From Enterobacteriaceae endosymbiont of Donacia thalassina (GTDB lineage Bacteria; Pseudomonadota; Gammaproteobacteria; Enterobacterales; Enterobacteriaceae): 64,000 bases of DNA. Under the pieces are notes generated by a model. That model ran no database searches and had not been told where the DNA came from. It was given only the letters and a program-made list of their open reading frames with translations. The first letter of the stretch is position 1. Each line of letters starts with the position of its first letter. Position numbers and translations under genes: made by a program. The stretch is taken from positions 398,342 through 462,341 of the forward strand of contig NZ_CP046188.1 of assembly GCF_012568245.1 (NCBI RefSeq), in the 5' to 3' direction. Positions 48,088 through 59,217 of the stretch are shown here, piece after piece.

Positions 48088-50499
48088 TTGACAAATAAAT
48101 ATTATAATTCATCAAGTATCCAAATTTTAAAAGGACTAGATGCAGTAAAAAAAAGACCAGGAATGTATATTGGAAATACAGATGATGGTACAGGATTACA
48201 TCATATGGTATTTGAAGTAATAGATAATGCTATAGATGAATCGTTATCTGGTTATTGTAAAAATATAAATGTAATTATTCATAATGATAATTCAATTTCT
48301 ATAATTGATGATGGTAGAGGTATTCCTACAGGAATACATAAAGAAGCTCAAGTATCAGCAGCTGAAGTAATTATGACTATATTACATGCAGGAGGTAAAT
48401 TTAATAATAAATCATATAAATTATCAGGAGGATTACATGGTGTAGGTATTTCTGTTGTTAATGCTTTATCTAAAAAATTAGAATTAATTATTAAAAGAAA
48501 TGGTAAGTTATATAAACAATTATATTGTTATGGAATTCCACAAGAAAAATTAAAAAGTATTGGTATTACTACAACTACAGGTACTCATATTAGATTTTGG
48601 CCTAATTATAATATTTTTACTAATATTCAATCTTTTAATTATAAAATTTTATCTAAAAGATTAAGAGAACTATCTTTTTTAAATTCAGGATTATTAATTT
48701 CAATAACTGATATAAAAAATAATAAATCTAATTTATTTAAATATTATGGAGGTATAAAAGAATTTATTAAATATTTAAGTAAAAATAATAACATTATACA
48801 TAAAAATATTTTTTATTGTTATAATAAAAATAACGAAATTAGTATAGAAGTTGTTATGCAATGGAATAATTCTTTTAAAGAAAAAATATATTGTTTTACT
48901 AATAATATACCCCAAGAAAATGGAGGGACTCATTTATCTGGATTAAAATCAGCTATAACACGTACAATTAATTTGTATATTGATAAAGAAAAATACAATA
49001 AAAAAAAAATATGTAATATAACAGGAGAAGATACTAGAGAAGGTTTAATAGCTATTATATCTATTAAAATTTCAAATCCTAAATTTTCTTCTCAAACTAA
49101 AGAAAAATTAATTTCATCTGAAATCAAATCTTTGGTAGAATGTTATGTGAATCAACAGTTAATGTTTTTTTTATTAGAAAATCCTAATGATGCTAAAAAA
49201 ATAATAGAAAAAATTATACATGCAGCAAAAATAAGAGATATAGCTAGAAAAACAAAAGAAATAATAAAAAACCAAAACATTTTTAACATATCTAGATTAC
49301 CAGGAAAATTATCTGATTGTCAAGAAAATAATCCTAAATTATCTGAAATTTATTTAGTAGAAGGAGATTCTGCTGGAGGATCAGCAAAACAAGGAAGAAA
49401 TAGAAAAAATCAGGCAGTTTTACCCTTAAAAGGAAAAATTTTGAATGTAGAAAAAGCTGGATTTAATAAAATTATTTCTTCTCAAGAAATTATTATGTTG
49501 ATTACTGCTTTAGGTTGTAATATTAATTCAGGAAAATACAATTTAGATAAATTAAGATATCATAATATTATTATTATGACAGATGCAGATGTAGATGGAG
49601 CACATATTCGTACTCTATTATTAACATTTTTTTATCGACAAATGCCTCAAATAATAGAAAAAGGATATATATATATAGCTCAACCACCACTATATAGAAT
49701 TAAAAAAGGAAATAAAAAAATATATATTAAAAATAATGAAGAAATGGAAATTTATACACTAAATATAGCTTTAAATAAAGCTATATTTTTTTTTAAAAAT
49801 TCACAAAAGATTTTATCAGATAAAAAATTATTTATTTTAATTAATGAATATAATTTAGTAAAAAAAATTATAAGATTTTCAAAATATATTTTTCCTAATA
49901 AAATATTATATGCTTTATTATATAATATAAAATTAGAAAAATTAAATGATTATAATCATGTAAAATTATGGTTAAATAATTTATTATTATTTTTAAATAA
50001 AAAATATATAAATATTAATTTTTCAGGAAATATAAATAAAAATATAAAAAAAAATATTTTTGAACTAATAATTTATGAAAATAAATATGGTAATATAAAT
50101 AAATATTTTTTTAATTATGATTTTTTTATTAGTAATGAATATAAAAAAATTTGTTTATTAGGAAATCAATTAATATCTTTAAAAGATAAAAAAATTTTTC
50201 GTGTAAAAAAAGGAGAAAAATATAAAAATATCAAATCTTTTGAAGAGGGTATAGAATGGTTATTAAAAGAATCTAAAAAAAGTTTTACTATACAAAGATA
50301 TAAAGGATTAGGTGAAATGAATCCAAATCAATTATGGGAAACAACTATGAATCCTTTAACTCGTAATATGTTAAAAGTAACAATTAAAGATGCATTAATA
50401 GCAGATAAATTATTTTCCACTCTTATGGGTGATGAAGTTGAACCTAGAAGATTATTTATAAAAAATAATGCTTTAAAAGTAACTAACATTGATTTTTAA
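48088..50499 (+). CDS. gyrB: DNA gyrase subunit B, TTG start
   Basis: 803 residues (E. coli 804). GHKL ATPase motifs EVIDNAIDES, DDGRGIPTG and GGLHGVGISVVNALS, the TOPRIM EGDSAGGSAKQGRNRKNQAVLPLKG and TDADVDGAHIRTLL, and the long gammaproteobacterial insert are present. The start is TTG at 48088: it gives TNKYYNSSSIQILKGLDA, matching the E. coli N-terminus, and an AAAAGGA ribosome site lies ahead. It introduces negative supercoils with GyrA. Confidence 0.98.
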   Translation: MTNKYYNSSSIQILKGLDAVKKRPGMYIGNTDDGTGLHHMVFEVIDNAIDESLSGYCKNINVIIHNDNSISIIDDGRGIPTGIHKEAQVSAAEVIMTILHAGGKFNNKSYKLSGGLHGVGISVVNALSKKLELIIKRNGKLYKQLYCYGIPQEKLKSIGITTTTGTHIRFWPNYNIFTNIQSFNYKILSKRLRELSFLNSGLLISITDIKNNKSNLFKYYGGIKEFIKYLSKNNNIIHKNIFYCYNKNNEISIEVVMQWNNSFKEKIYCFTNNIPQENGGTHLSGLKSAITRTINLYIDKEKYNKKKICNITGEDTREGLIAIISIKISNPKFSSQTKEKLISSEIKSLVECYVNQQLMFFLLENPNDAKKIIEKIIHAAKIRDIARKTKEIIKNQNIFNISRLPGKLSDCQENNPKLSEIYLVEGDSAGGSAKQGRNRKNQAVLPLKGKILNVEKAGFNKIISSQEIIMLITALGCNINSGKYNLDKLRYHNIIIMTDADVDGAHIRTLLLTFFYRQMPQIIEKGYIYIAQPPLYRIKKGNKKIYIKNNEEMEIYTLNIALNKAIFFFKNSQKILSDKKLFILINEYNLVKKIIRFSKYIFPNKILYALLYNIKLEKLNDYNHVKLWLNNLLLFLNKKYININFSGNINKNIKKNIFELIIYENKYGNINKYFFNYDFFISNEYKKICLLGNQLISLKDKKIFRVKKGEKYKNIKSFEEGIEWLLKESKKSFTIQRYKGLGEMNPNQLWETTMNPLTRNMLKVTIKDALIADKLFSTLMGDEVEPRRLFIKNNALKVTNIDF

Positions 50500-50557
50500 T
50501 AAAATAATTAAAAAAAGATAATATTTTTAGTATTTCTATTTTAATATATAAAAATAA

Positions 50558-50809
50558 TTAATAATTATGTAAATCAATAGATTGAAATTTTTTATCTATA
50601 TTTTTTTCATAGCTATTTATATTTTTTTTATTTATTAGACCTTTTTCAATTTCTCGTAATGCTAAAATAGTTGTTTTATCATTTTTTTCAGGTAATAAAG
50701 GAATTTTTCCTCTAATTTGAATTTGTCTTGCTCTTTTAGATGCTATTATAACTAAATCAAATCTATTACCTATTTTTTGAACAGCTTTTTCTACTGTAAC
50801 TCTAGCCAT
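50558..50809 (-). CDS. rpoZ: RNA polymerase omega subunit
   Basis: 83 residues (E. coli 91; shorter C-terminal tail). [33 protein letters not shown] and [17 protein letters not shown] are diagnostic. Omega assists assembly of beta-prime. gmk and spoT, its E. coli neighbours, are absent, so a ppGpp response is not evident here. Confidence 0.97.
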   Translation of the reverse strand: MARVTVEKAVQKIGNRFDLVIIASKRARQIQIRGKIPLLPEKNDKTTILALREIEKGLINKKNINSYEKNIDKKFQSIDLHNY

Positions 50810-50975
50810 AATTAATATTCCATTTTTTATAAAAAATTACTAAATTTAATTATTAATTTTATTTAAATAATAATAATATATATATTAATTATTATATCAT
50901 ATTTTTTAAATATAAAATTTTAAAAAAATAATATTTAAAATCAAATATGTTTTTTATTTTAAAGGAAATTATTAT

Positions 50976-51518
50976 ATGAATTTAAATAGTATTCCTGCAG
51001 GAAAAAATATTCCTAATGATATTAATGTTATTATTGAAATATCTTCAAATTCTAGTCCAATAAAATATGAAATTAATAAAAAATATGGAACATTATTTGT
51101 AGATCGTTTTATTAATATACCTATTTTTTATCCATGTAATTATGGATATATAAATAATACATTATCATTAGATAATGATGCACTAGATGTTTTAGTTATA
51201 ACTAAATATCCAATTATACCAGGATCTGTAATAAGATGTCGTCCTATAGGTTTATTAAATATGATAGATGAATCTGGAGATGATAAAAAAATAATTGCAG
51301 TACCCCACGAAAAAATTTCTCAAGAATATATATTAATTAAAGAGATAAAAGATTTATCTATTTTTTTACAAAAACAAATTATATATTTTTTTAAACATTA
51401 TAAAGATTTAGAAAATAAAAAATGGTGTAAAGTTAATGATTGGGGAGATATTTTTCAAGCAAAAAATGAGATTTTAATTTCTATTAAAAGATTTCAACAA
51501 AAAAATAATAATAATTAA
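50976..51518 (+). CDS. ppa: Inorganic pyrophosphatase, family I
   Basis: 180 residues (E. coli 176). The metal-binding DNDALDVLVITKYP (DxDPxD-type), DESGDDKKIIAVPHEKIS and YGTLFVDRF blocks are present. It hydrolyses PPi released by synthetases and polymerases, which drives those reactions. An AAAGGA ribosome site precedes the ATG. Confidence 0.98.
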   Translation: MNLNSIPAGKNIPNDINVIIEISSNSSPIKYEINKKYGTLFVDRFINIPIFYPCNYGYINNTLSLDNDALDVLVITKYPIIPGSVIRCRPIGLLNMIDESGDDKKIIAVPHEKISQEYILIKEIKDLSIFLQKQIIYFFKHYKDLENKKWCKVNDWGDIFQAKNEILISIKRFQQKNNNN

Positions 51519-51664
51519 TATTTTAATAAATTTATATTATTTGTTATTAAAGTAATTATTTTTTTTAATAATTTTATAAAATAAAAAAATAAGATTTAAT
51601 ATATTTTTATAAAAAATTTTGATTATTATATAATATATATTATGAATTTTATTAAGGTAAAAAA

Positions 51665-52912
51665 ATGTCTAAAATAAAAAAAGTAATAGGTAGGGAAATA
51701 ATTGATTCTAGAGGTTATCCTACTATTGAAGCGGAAGTACATTTAAATAATGATATAATTGGTACTGCTTCTGTTCCTTCTGGAGCGTCAACAGGATCTA
51801 AAGAAGCAATAGAATTGCGTGATGGAAATAAAAAAAGATTTTTAGGAAAAGGAGTTTTAAAACCTATTAAAATAATTAATACTATTTTAAATAAATATTT
51901 ATATAATCAAAATGCATTAAATCAATCAAATATTGATGAAATTATGATTAATTTAGATAATACTGAAAATAAATCAAATTTTGGTGCTAATACTATTTTA
52001 GCTGTTTCTTTAGCAAATGCTAGAGCATCAGCGTTATTTTATAAAATACCATTATTTCAATATATTAGTAATATTAATAATACAGAAAAAAAATTTTTTA
52101 TGCCATTACCAATGATTAATATTATTAATGGTGGTAAACATGCTAATAATAATTTAGATATACAAGAATTTATGATTCAACCTATTAGTGCAAAAAATAT
52201 AAAAGAATCTATACGTTATGGTGCAGAAATATTTCATCATTTATCTTTTGTACTTAAAAAAAATAAATTAATTACTTCAGTTGGAGATGAAGGAGGATAT
52301 GCTCCAAATTTAACTAATAATAGTGAAGCATTTGATATGATATCACAAGCTGTTTACAATGCTGGATTTATTCTTGGAAAAGATATTACTTTTGCTATTG
52401 ATTGTGCAGCTTCAGAATTATTCTATAATAAAAGATATCACTTAAAAAGTGAAAATATAAATCTTTCTTCGAAAGAATTTACGAATTTTTTATCTAATTT
52501 AAGTAAAAAATATCCTATTACTTCTATAGAAGATGGATTAGATGAATCTGATTGGGATGGATTTATATATCAAACAAAAGTACTAGGTAATAAAATTCAA
52601 TTAGTAGGAGATGATTTATTTGTTACTAATCAAAAATATTTAAAAAAAGGTATTAAAAAAAAAGTTGCTAATGCTATTTTAATAAAATTAAATCAAATTG
52701 GTTCTCTTACAGAAACATTATCTACTATTAAATTAGCTAAAAAAGCAGGATACAAAATTATTATTTCACATAGATCTGGAGAAACAGAAGATACATTTAT
52801 TTCAGATTTAGCTGTAGGTACAAATGCTGATCAAATTAAAACTGGTTCTATGAGCCGTTCTGATAGAATTGCAAAATATAATCAGTTAATTAGAATTGAA
52901 GAAAAATTATAA
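51665..52912 (+). CDS. eno: Enolase
   Basis: 415 residues (E. coli 432; small deletions). [31 protein letters not shown], the catalytic Glu regions DIQEFMIQP and [12 protein letters not shown], metal ligand VGDDLFVTN, catalytic Lys in [22 protein letters not shown] and [12 protein letters not shown] are all intact. It converts 2-phosphoglycerate to PEP, the phosphate donor for PtsI in this window. An AAGGTA ribosome site precedes the ATG. pyrG, upstream in E. coli, is absent. Confidence 0.99.
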   Translation: MSKIKKVIGREIIDSRGYPTIEAEVHLNNDIIGTASVPSGASTGSKEAIELRDGNKKRFLGKGVLKPIKIINTILNKYLYNQNALNQSNIDEIMINLDNTENKSNFGANTILAVSLANARASALFYKIPLFQYISNINNTEKKFFMPLPMINIINGGKHANNNLDIQEFMIQPISAKNIKESIRYGAEIFHHLSFVLKKNKLITSVGDEGGYAPNLTNNSEAFDMISQAVYNAGFILGKDITFAIDCAASELFYNKRYHLKSENINLSSKEFTNFLSNLSKKYPITSIEDGLDESDWDGFIYQTKVLGNKIQLVGDDLFVTNQKYLKKGIKKKVANAILIKLNQIGSLTETLSTIKLAKKAGYKIIISHRSGETEDTFISDLAVGTNADQIKTGSMSRSDRIAKYNQLIRIEEKL

Positions 52913-52924
52913 ATAATTTTATAA

Positions 52925-52952
52925 ACTATGTTGTGTATATATCCAACATAGT
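52925..52952 (+). terminator. Hairpin after eno
   Basis: A 9-bp stem (ACTATGTTG at 52925-52933, complement at 52944-52952) with a 10-nt loop begins 12 nt after the eno stop. There is no T tract, so it may end or merely protect the eno transcript. Confidence 0.55.
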
Positions 52953-52986
52953 AATCAATATTATTTAAATAAATTTTTTATTTAAA

Positions 52987-54702
52987 ATGAAAATATATAC
53001 AGAAAAAGAAATAGTTTTTTGGTTAAAAAAACAAAGTTTATTTGCTAAAAATTTATTAATAATTTCTCATTTACTTAATTTTATTAATATATGTGTATTC
53101 ATCATACAAAATTGGATATTATCTAAACAAATACAAACTTTCTTTTTAAAAGAAGATAATAAAAAAATTATTTATTATAATATAATAATATTTATATGTT
53201 TGATAATAAAAATATTAATAACAATTTTAATAAGTAAAATAAATTTTTATTATAGTCAAAAAATAAAAATTTCTATTAGAAAAAAAATTTTAAGTAAATT
53301 AACATCACAATATTATGAAAAATTAAAAAATCAAACATCAGGATCTGATCTATCATTAATTATAGATCAAGTAGAAAATTTAAAAAATTATTATAATCAA
53401 TATATACCTCAAATTTTTACTATAAAAATAGTATCTTTAGTAATTTTAATTAATATATTTTTTATCAGCTGGTTTTTAGATATAGTAATAGTTACTATTA
53501 GTATAATAATTATTTTTTTTATAATATTAATAGGTAAACAAGCTACAAAAAAAAATAAAAAAAATTTTAAAATATTATCTATCTTAAATGGACTTTTTTT
53601 TGATAGATTAAAAGGTATAGAAACTATTAGATTATTTAATTTTTATAAAATAGAAATTAAAAAAATTTCTTTATATATTGAACAATATAGAAAAAAAAAT
53701 ATTGAGATATTAAAAATAATTTTTTTAACTTCAGCTATTTTAGAATTTTTTTCTTCTATTTCTTTAGCTTTTATTATTATGTATTTTTGTTTTACATATT
53801 TACATGTAATAAATTTTGGTTTTTATAATAAAAATATTAAAATATTACATAGTTTTTTTATATTAATGCTAATTTCTGAATATTTTCAAAATTTTAATAA
53901 TTTAGGATTACTTTATCATATTAAATCAAGAGCAATTGGTGCTGCTAATAATATAATAATATTATTAAATAATAAAAAATATATTAATTTAAAAAATAAA
54001 AAAAAAAATTTCCAAAAAACAAAAAAATTAGAAATAAGAGCTAAAAATTTAGTAATTAAAAATAAAGATGGACATATTTTAGTAGGACCTATATCTTTTA
54101 AAATTTTTTCTGGACAAAATATAGTTATTATTGGACCTAATGGATGTGGAAAAACAACATTATTTAATGTTTTTTTAGGTCTTTTACCATATGATGGATC
54201 ATTTAAAATTAATAATATTGAATTTAATAATATAAATTTATATAGTTGGTATAAACAAATATCATTTGTTAGACAAAATCCTAAATTATCTGCTATAACA
54301 ATTCGAAAAAATTTATTTTTTAGTAAAAAAATAAATATAAAAAAAATAAAAAATATTATTAAAGAAATTGGTATAACAAATTTTTTGGAAAAATTACCGA
54401 ATGGAATAAATACTTCTTTATATAAAGAAAGAATATATTTATCAGTAGGTCAAATACAAAGAATAGCTATTGCTAGAGCATTAATTAAAAATCATTTATT
54501 ATTATTATTAGATGAACCAATATCTAATATTGATATTCAAAGTCAATATGATATTATAAAATCAATAAAGAAAAATATTTCACCATTTAAAGTTAGCATA
54601 ACAATTACACATAAAATATATAAAATAAATTATTATAATGAAATTTGGTATATGAATAATGGTAAAATTATAAAAAAACATATTTTAAAAAAAAATCAAT
54701 AA
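52987..54702 (+). CDS. cydD: CydD, subunit of the CydDC ABC exporter for cytochrome bd assembly
   Basis: 571 residues (E. coli 588). An N-terminal six-helix transmembrane domain (to about 330) is followed by the ABC domain: GPNGCGKTTLFNVFLG, LSVGQIQRIAIARALI and LLLLLDEPISNID. The heterodimer CydDC moves thiols and, in more recent work, haem, and is needed to assemble cytochrome bd oxidase. The order cydD-cydC-infA with trxB and serS nearby is as in E. coli, which supports the assignment over other ABC exporters. Confidence 0.93.
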   Translation: MKIYTEKEIVFWLKKQSLFAKNLLIISHLLNFINICVFIIQNWILSKQIQTFFLKEDNKKIIYYNIIIFICLIIKILITILISKINFYYSQKIKISIRKKILSKLTSQYYEKLKNQTSGSDLSLIIDQVENLKNYYNQYIPQIFTIKIVSLVILINIFFISWFLDIVIVTISIIIIFFIILIGKQATKKNKKNFKILSILNGLFFDRLKGIETIRLFNFYKIEIKKISLYIEQYRKKNIEILKIIFLTSAILEFFSSISLAFIIMYFCFTYLHVINFGFYNKNIKILHSFFILMLISEYFQNFNNLGLLYHIKSRAIGAANNIIILLNNKKYINLKNKKKNFQKTKKLEIRAKNLVIKNKDGHILVGPISFKIFSGQNIVIIGPNGCGKTTLFNVFLGLLPYDGSFKINNIEFNNINLYSWYKQISFVRQNPKLSAITIRKNLFFSKKINIKKIKNIIKEIGITNFLEKLPNGINTSLYKERIYLSVGQIQRIAIARALIKNHLLLLLDEPISNIDIQSQYDIIKSIKKNISPFKVSITITHKIYKINYYNEIWYMNNGKIIKKHILKKNQ

Positions 54703-54729
54703 ATTTTTATTAAAAAAAAGAGTTTTAAA

Positions 54730-56475
54730 ATGTTTCATTTATTTTATTTCTTAAAAAACTATCAAAAACATGTTAAAAAAATTTTTTTAGGAATTTTTTT
54801 ATCTATAATAAATAATTTTATGAATTTGTTTTTATCTATAATATCTGGATATTTATTAACTTCTACGTTTTTATTAAGTATGCAAAATAATAATATTTAT
54901 TATAATTATATAATACCTACAACTATTATTAGATTAATTTCAATAATTAAAATTATTACTAAATATTTTGAAAAAATCATTCAACATAATAATACTTTAC
55001 ATTTTTTAAAAAATTTAAGAATTTTAATTCTAAATAAAATTTTTCCTTTATATCCATCTAAATTAATTTCATTTCATAATATTGAAATATTAAATATATT
55101 AATTTCTGATATTGAAATATTAGATTTTTTATATTTACAAATAATTACTCCTTTTTTAATAATAAGTATTATAACTTTGATAGTTTTATTATATTTAAGT
55201 TTATTTAATATAATTTTTTTTTTAATCTTATTCATTAATATATTAATATTAATTATATTTTATTTTTTTTATTTTTATCAAAAGGGTAAAATAATAGGAA
55301 AAAAAAATATAAGTATAAAAAAAAAATATTATAACTTAATAAATAATTTTTTATCATTTTATACTGAATATAAAATATTTGAAGGTATAAAATATATATC
55401 TAATAAAATTAATATATTAGAATTAAATTTAGAAAAAATACAATTAATAAAAAACAATTACAATATTAATTCTCAATTATTAATAAGTATTATTACTGAT
55501 ATTAATATATTAATAATATTAATATATAATCATATTTATTTTTATGATATTAAATTACAACATAAAATTATATTATTTCTATTATTTCTAATAACTTTTT
55601 CAAAAATATTATTTCCTCTAAATAATATTTTTCAAAATATTCATGAAATTTTTTTTTCAGCCAAGAAAATTTTTAATATTATCAAACAAAAACCAATTAT
55701 TACTTTTATAAATCAAAATAAGAATTATATTAATTCTTCTCTGAAATTAGATATAAATAATTTATTTTTTTATTATAATAAAAAATATCCATATATACTA
55801 AAAAATATATCTTTACATATAAAAAAAAAACAAAAAATAGCTATTACTGGATATAATGGTTGTGGAAAATCTACATTATTTATGTTATTAACTCGAGCAT
55901 GGGATCCTATTAAAGGAAGTATTTATTTAAATAAATATAATTTAAAAAAATGGGATTTATTAACATTAAGAAAAAATATAAGTGTTTTACCCCAACAAAT
56001 ATATTTATTTAGTGATACACTAAAAAATAATATTTTATTAAATAATCAAAATAATTTAAATATTAATGATAAAGATTTAATAAAAATTTTAAAATTAGTA
56101 GGTTTAGAAAAATTATTAAATAACAAAAAAAATTTAAATCAATGGATGGGTGAAGGTGGTAGAATCCTTTCAGGAGGAGAATTAAAAAAATTAGGAATAG
56201 TAAGAATTATATTACATAATGGAAATTTAATTTTATTAGATGAACTTACAGAAGGATTAGATCCAATTTCTTCTATTAAAATTATTAAATTAATTTTATC
56301 AATTTTTCAAAAAAAAATAATTATATTTATTACACATAATATTCATATTATGAAAAAAATGGATTGTATTTATTTTATGAATAATGGTTTTTTAGTTGAA
56401 AAAGGTAAATATGATGATTTAATGAATAAAAAAGGATATTATTGGCATTATATAAAAAATAATATAATATTATGA
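54730..56475 (+). CDS. cydC: CydC, subunit of the CydDC ABC exporter for cytochrome bd assembly
   Basis: 581 residues (E. coli 573). The transmembrane half is very Ile/Leu/Phe-rich. The ABC domain has GYNGCGKSTLFMLLTRAWDP, LSGGELKKLGIVRII and LILLDELTEGLDP; TEGLD is typical of CydC. It starts 27 nt after cydD. aat, which separates cydC from infA in E. coli, is gone. Cytochrome bd genes (cydAB) are not in the window. Confidence 0.94.
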   Translation: MFHLFYFLKNYQKHVKKIFLGIFLSIINNFMNLFLSIISGYLLTSTFLLSMQNNNIYYNYIIPTTIIRLISIIKIITKYFEKIIQHNNTLHFLKNLRILILNKIFPLYPSKLISFHNIEILNILISDIEILDFLYLQIITPFLIISIITLIVLLYLSLFNIIFFLILFINILILIIFYFFYFYQKGKIIGKKNISIKKKYYNLINNFLSFYTEYKIFEGIKYISNKINILELNLEKIQLIKNNYNINSQLLISIITDINILIILIYNHIYFYDIKLQHKIILFLLFLITFSKILFPLNNIFQNIHEIFFSAKKIFNIIKQKPIITFINQNKNYINSSLKLDINNLFFYYNKKYPYILKNISLHIKKKQKIAITGYNGCGKSTLFMLLTRAWDPIKGSIYLNKYNLKKWDLLTLRKNISVLPQQIYLFSDTLKNNILLNNQNNLNINDKDLIKILKLVGLEKLLNNKKNLNQWMGEGGRILSGGELKKLGIVRIILHNGNLILLDELTEGLDPISSIKIIKLILSIFQKKIIIFITHNIHIMKKMDCIYFMNNGFLVEKGKYDDLMNKKGYYWHYIKNNIIL

Positions 56476-56506
56476 TTATAATATTTTATTAATATAAGGA
56501 ATAATA

Positions 56507-56725
56507 ATGTCAAAAGAAGAGAATATAGAAATGCAAGGAATAGTATTAAATACATTACCTAATACTATTTTTCATGTAAAATTAGAAAATGGACATATAA
56601 TAACAGCTCATATTTCAGGAAAAATGAGAAAAAATTATATTCGTATATTAACAGGAGATAAAGTTACTGTTGAATTAACACCATATGATTTAAATAAAGG
56701 TAGAATTATTTTCCGTAGTCGTTAA
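56507..56725 (+). CDS. infA: Translation initiation factor IF-1
   Basis: 72 residues, exactly the E. coli length. [52 protein letters not shown] and GRIIFRSR are near identical to the family. It blocks the A site during initiation. An AAGGA ribosome site precedes the ATG. Confidence 0.99.
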   Translation: MSKEENIEMQGIVLNTLPNTIFHVKLENGHIITAHISGKMRKNYIRILTGDKVTVELTPYDLNKGRIIFRSR

Positions 56726-56795
56726 TAATTTTTGATTTAATATTAATGAATATATTTTAAAAGTATTATTACATTACAAATATAATAAATATTAT

Positions 56796-56820
56796 TAATT
56801 ACTTTATAAACTAGTAATTA
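56796..56820 (+). terminator. Hairpin terminator after infA, overlapping the trxB stop
   Basis: An 8-bp stem (TAATTACT at 56796-56803, complement at 56813-56820) is followed by six T. It overlaps the trxB stop codon (56818-56820), so it is best read as the plus-strand terminator of cydDC-infA. Confidence 0.5.
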
Positions 56821-57780
56821 TTTTTTATTTAAAAATTTTTGTGCATCTAATGCAGCCATACATCCTGTTGCTGCTGATGTGATTGCTTGTCTATAAATAT
56901 TATCCATAACATCACCAGCAGCAAAAACTCCAGGTATATTTGTTTCTGTAAAATTTGAATTACATGATTTATTTTTATTAGTGATAATATAACCGTTTTT
57001 ATCTAATTCTAATATTTTTTTAAATAAAAAACTATTAGGAATAGAACCAATTAATATAAATATACCATATACCGGTATTATTTTAATATTTTTAGTATTT
57101 AAAGAATAAATTTTTATTCCTTTTACTCCAACATTATTTCCTAATATTTCTTTTACAATATAAGGAGTATGTAATATTATTTTTTTATTTTTTATAAATA
57201 ATTTTAATTTTTGAAGTAATATTTTTTCTGCAGTAAATTTTTTTTTTCTATGAATCAAATGTACTTGAGAAGTAATTTTAGATAAATATAATGCTTCTTC
57301 TATAGCTGAATTACCTCCACCCACAATTGCAACTACTTTATTACGATAAAAAAATCCATCACAAATAGCACAAGTAGAAATACCTTTTCCTATAAATTTT
57401 TTTTCAGAATCTAAACCTAAAAATTTTGGATATGACCCGGTAGCAATAATCATACTACTACAAATATATGTAAATAAATTACCTTCTACAATAAAGGGTG
57501 GTTTTTTTAAATTAATAACTTTTATTATTGTATCATTAATAATATTAGTATTAAAATATAAAGCATGATTATATAATTGATCCATTAATTTTTGTCCAGT
57601 TATTTTTGGATAATTTCCTGGCCAATTTTCAATATTAAATGTTTGTGTTAATTGCCCTCCAATATTATTTCCTGTAATAATAATAGGATTTAAATTAGCT
57701 CTTGCAGTATATATTGCTGATGTATAACCAGCAGGACCAGATCCTAAAATAAGAATTTTTGTTTTTTTATAATTTTTCAT
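56818..57780 (-). CDS. trxB: Thioredoxin reductase
   Basis: 320 residues (E. coli 321). FAD site ILGSGPAGYTSAIY, redox-active CAIC (C137, C140) in STCAICDGFFYR, NADPH site VGGGNSAIEEALYL, and AGDVMDNIYRQAITSAATG near the end are present. The usual enteric active site is CATC, so the Thr-to-Ile change is a small departure. It reduces thioredoxin for NrdAB. Convergent with infA; lrp, ftsK, lolA and rarA, between trxB and serS in E. coli, are deleted. Confidence 0.98.
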   Translation of the reverse strand: MKNYKKTKILILGSGPAGYTSAIYTARANLNPIIITGNNIGGQLTQTFNIENWPGNYPKITGQKLMDQLYNHALYFNTNIINDTIIKVINLKKPPFIVEGNLFTYICSSMIIATGSYPKFLGLDSEKKFIGKGISTCAICDGFFYRNKVVAIVGGGNSAIEEALYLSKITSQVHLIHRKKKFTAEKILLQKLKLFIKNKKIILHTPYIVKEILGNNVGVKGIKIYSLNTKNIKIIPVYGIFILIGSIPNSFLFKKILELDKNGYIITNKNKSCNSNFTETNIPGVFAAGDVMDNIYRQAITSAATGCMAALDAQKFLNKK

Positions 57781-57914
57781 ATAAATTTATTATTTTCATA
57801 TTTAAAATATTAATATAAAATATATTATATTAATATCAAATATTTTAAAAAATTAAAATATATATAAATATATATATTATATAATATATATATTATTTAA
57901 TATAGGAAACTATT

Positions 57915-59195
57915 ATGTTAGATACACATTTATTACGTAATAATATTAATTATGTATATAAGATGTTGAAAAAAAGAAATTTTTATTTAGATATTAATCT
58001 AATAAATCAATTAGAAAAAAAACGTAAAAATATTCAAATTAAATTAGAAAAATTACAAATTAAAAAAAACCAAATATCTAAAAATTTATCAAAAAATATT
58101 GAAAATATATCTAAATATAAAAAAATAGTAATAGAGATTAATAATCAAATTTCAAAAAATAAAATTTTATTAAATAATATAAAAAAAGATATATATAATA
58201 TATATAATTTAATACCTAATTTACCATTAGATGGTGTGCCTATTGGAAAAGATTCAAAAGAAAATAAAGAAATCAAAAAATGGGGGAAAATAGTTAAATA
58301 TAATTTTCCTATACTTGATCATATAGAAATAGGTTACTTACATAAAGGTATTGATTTAGAATCAGGTGTAAACTTGAGCGGATCAAAATTTTTTGTATTA
58401 AAAGGAACAATAGCATATTTATATAGAATACTTATTCAATTTATGTTAAATATTCATATTAATAATCATAATTATAAAGAAATTTATGTTCCTTATGTAG
58501 TAAAAAAAAAAACTTTATATGGTACTGGACAATTACCTAAATTTAGTAAAGATCTTTTTCATATAAAAAATTTTAAAAATTCTAATGTATGTGATTATTT
58601 TTTAATCCCTACTGCAGAAGTACCATTAACAAATCTAGTATATAATAAAATTATTGAAGAAAAAGAATTACCAATCAAAATGGTAGCTCATAGTCCTTGT
58701 TTTCGATCAGAAGTTGGTTCATATGGTAAATATAATAAAGGATTAATACGTACACATCAATTTGATAAGGTAGAATTAGTACAATTAGTCAAACCTAAAT
58801 TTTCTATTAAAACTTTAGAACAAATTACTGATCATGCAGAAAAAATATTACAATTATTAAAATTACCATATAGAAAAATGTTATTATGTACAGGTGATAT
58901 GAGTTTTGCAGCGAGTAAAACTTATGATTTAGAAGTATGGTTTCCTTCAAAAAATAAATATTATGAAATTTCTTCTTGTTCTAATATGTGGGATTTTCAA
59001 TCAAGAAGAATAAAAGCCAGATATAGAAGAATTAAAGATGGAAAAATTAAATTTATACATACTTTAAATGGTTCTGGGTTAGCAGTTGGTAGGACATTAG
59101 CTGCTATTATGGAAAATTATCAACTTAAAAATGGAAGTATTAAAATACCAAGAATTTTACGGCCATATATGCAAGGTTTAAAATATATAAAATAA
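57915..59195 (+). CDS. serS: Seryl-tRNA synthetase
   Basis: 426 residues (E. coli 430). The N-terminal coiled-coil arm (about 30-100) for tRNA-Ser is very Lys-rich. Class II core motifs are intact: TAEVPLTNL, FRSEVGSYGKYNKGLIRTHQFDKVEL, EISSCSNMWDFQSRR and HTLNGSGLAVGRTLAAIMEN. A TATAGGA ribosome site precedes the ATG. Downstream argR is convergent with only 22 bp between. Confidence 0.99.
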   Translation: MLDTHLLRNNINYVYKMLKKRNFYLDINLINQLEKKRKNIQIKLEKLQIKKNQISKNLSKNIENISKYKKIVIEINNQISKNKILLNNIKKDIYNIYNLIPNLPLDGVPIGKDSKENKEIKKWGKIVKYNFPILDHIEIGYLHKGIDLESGVNLSGSKFFVLKGTIAYLYRILIQFMLNIHINNHNYKEIYVPYVVKKKTLYGTGQLPKFSKDLFHIKNFKNSNVCDYFLIPTAEVPLTNLVYNKIIEEKELPIKMVAHSPCFRSEVGSYGKYNKGLIRTHQFDKVELVQLVKPKFSIKTLEQITDHAEKILQLLKLPYRKMLLCTGDMSFAASKTYDLEVWFPSKNKYYEISSCSNMWDFQSRRIKARYRRIKDGKIKFIHTLNGSGLAVGRTLAAIMENYQLKNGSIKIPRILRPYMQGLKYIK

Positions 59196-59217
59196 GAAAA
59201 TTTTATAAATATTCATA

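Noticed and set aside
57840..57900. TA-dinucleotide-rich tract upstream of serS as a repeat element
   Set aside because: Short, irregular and typical of spacer DNA at this base composition.
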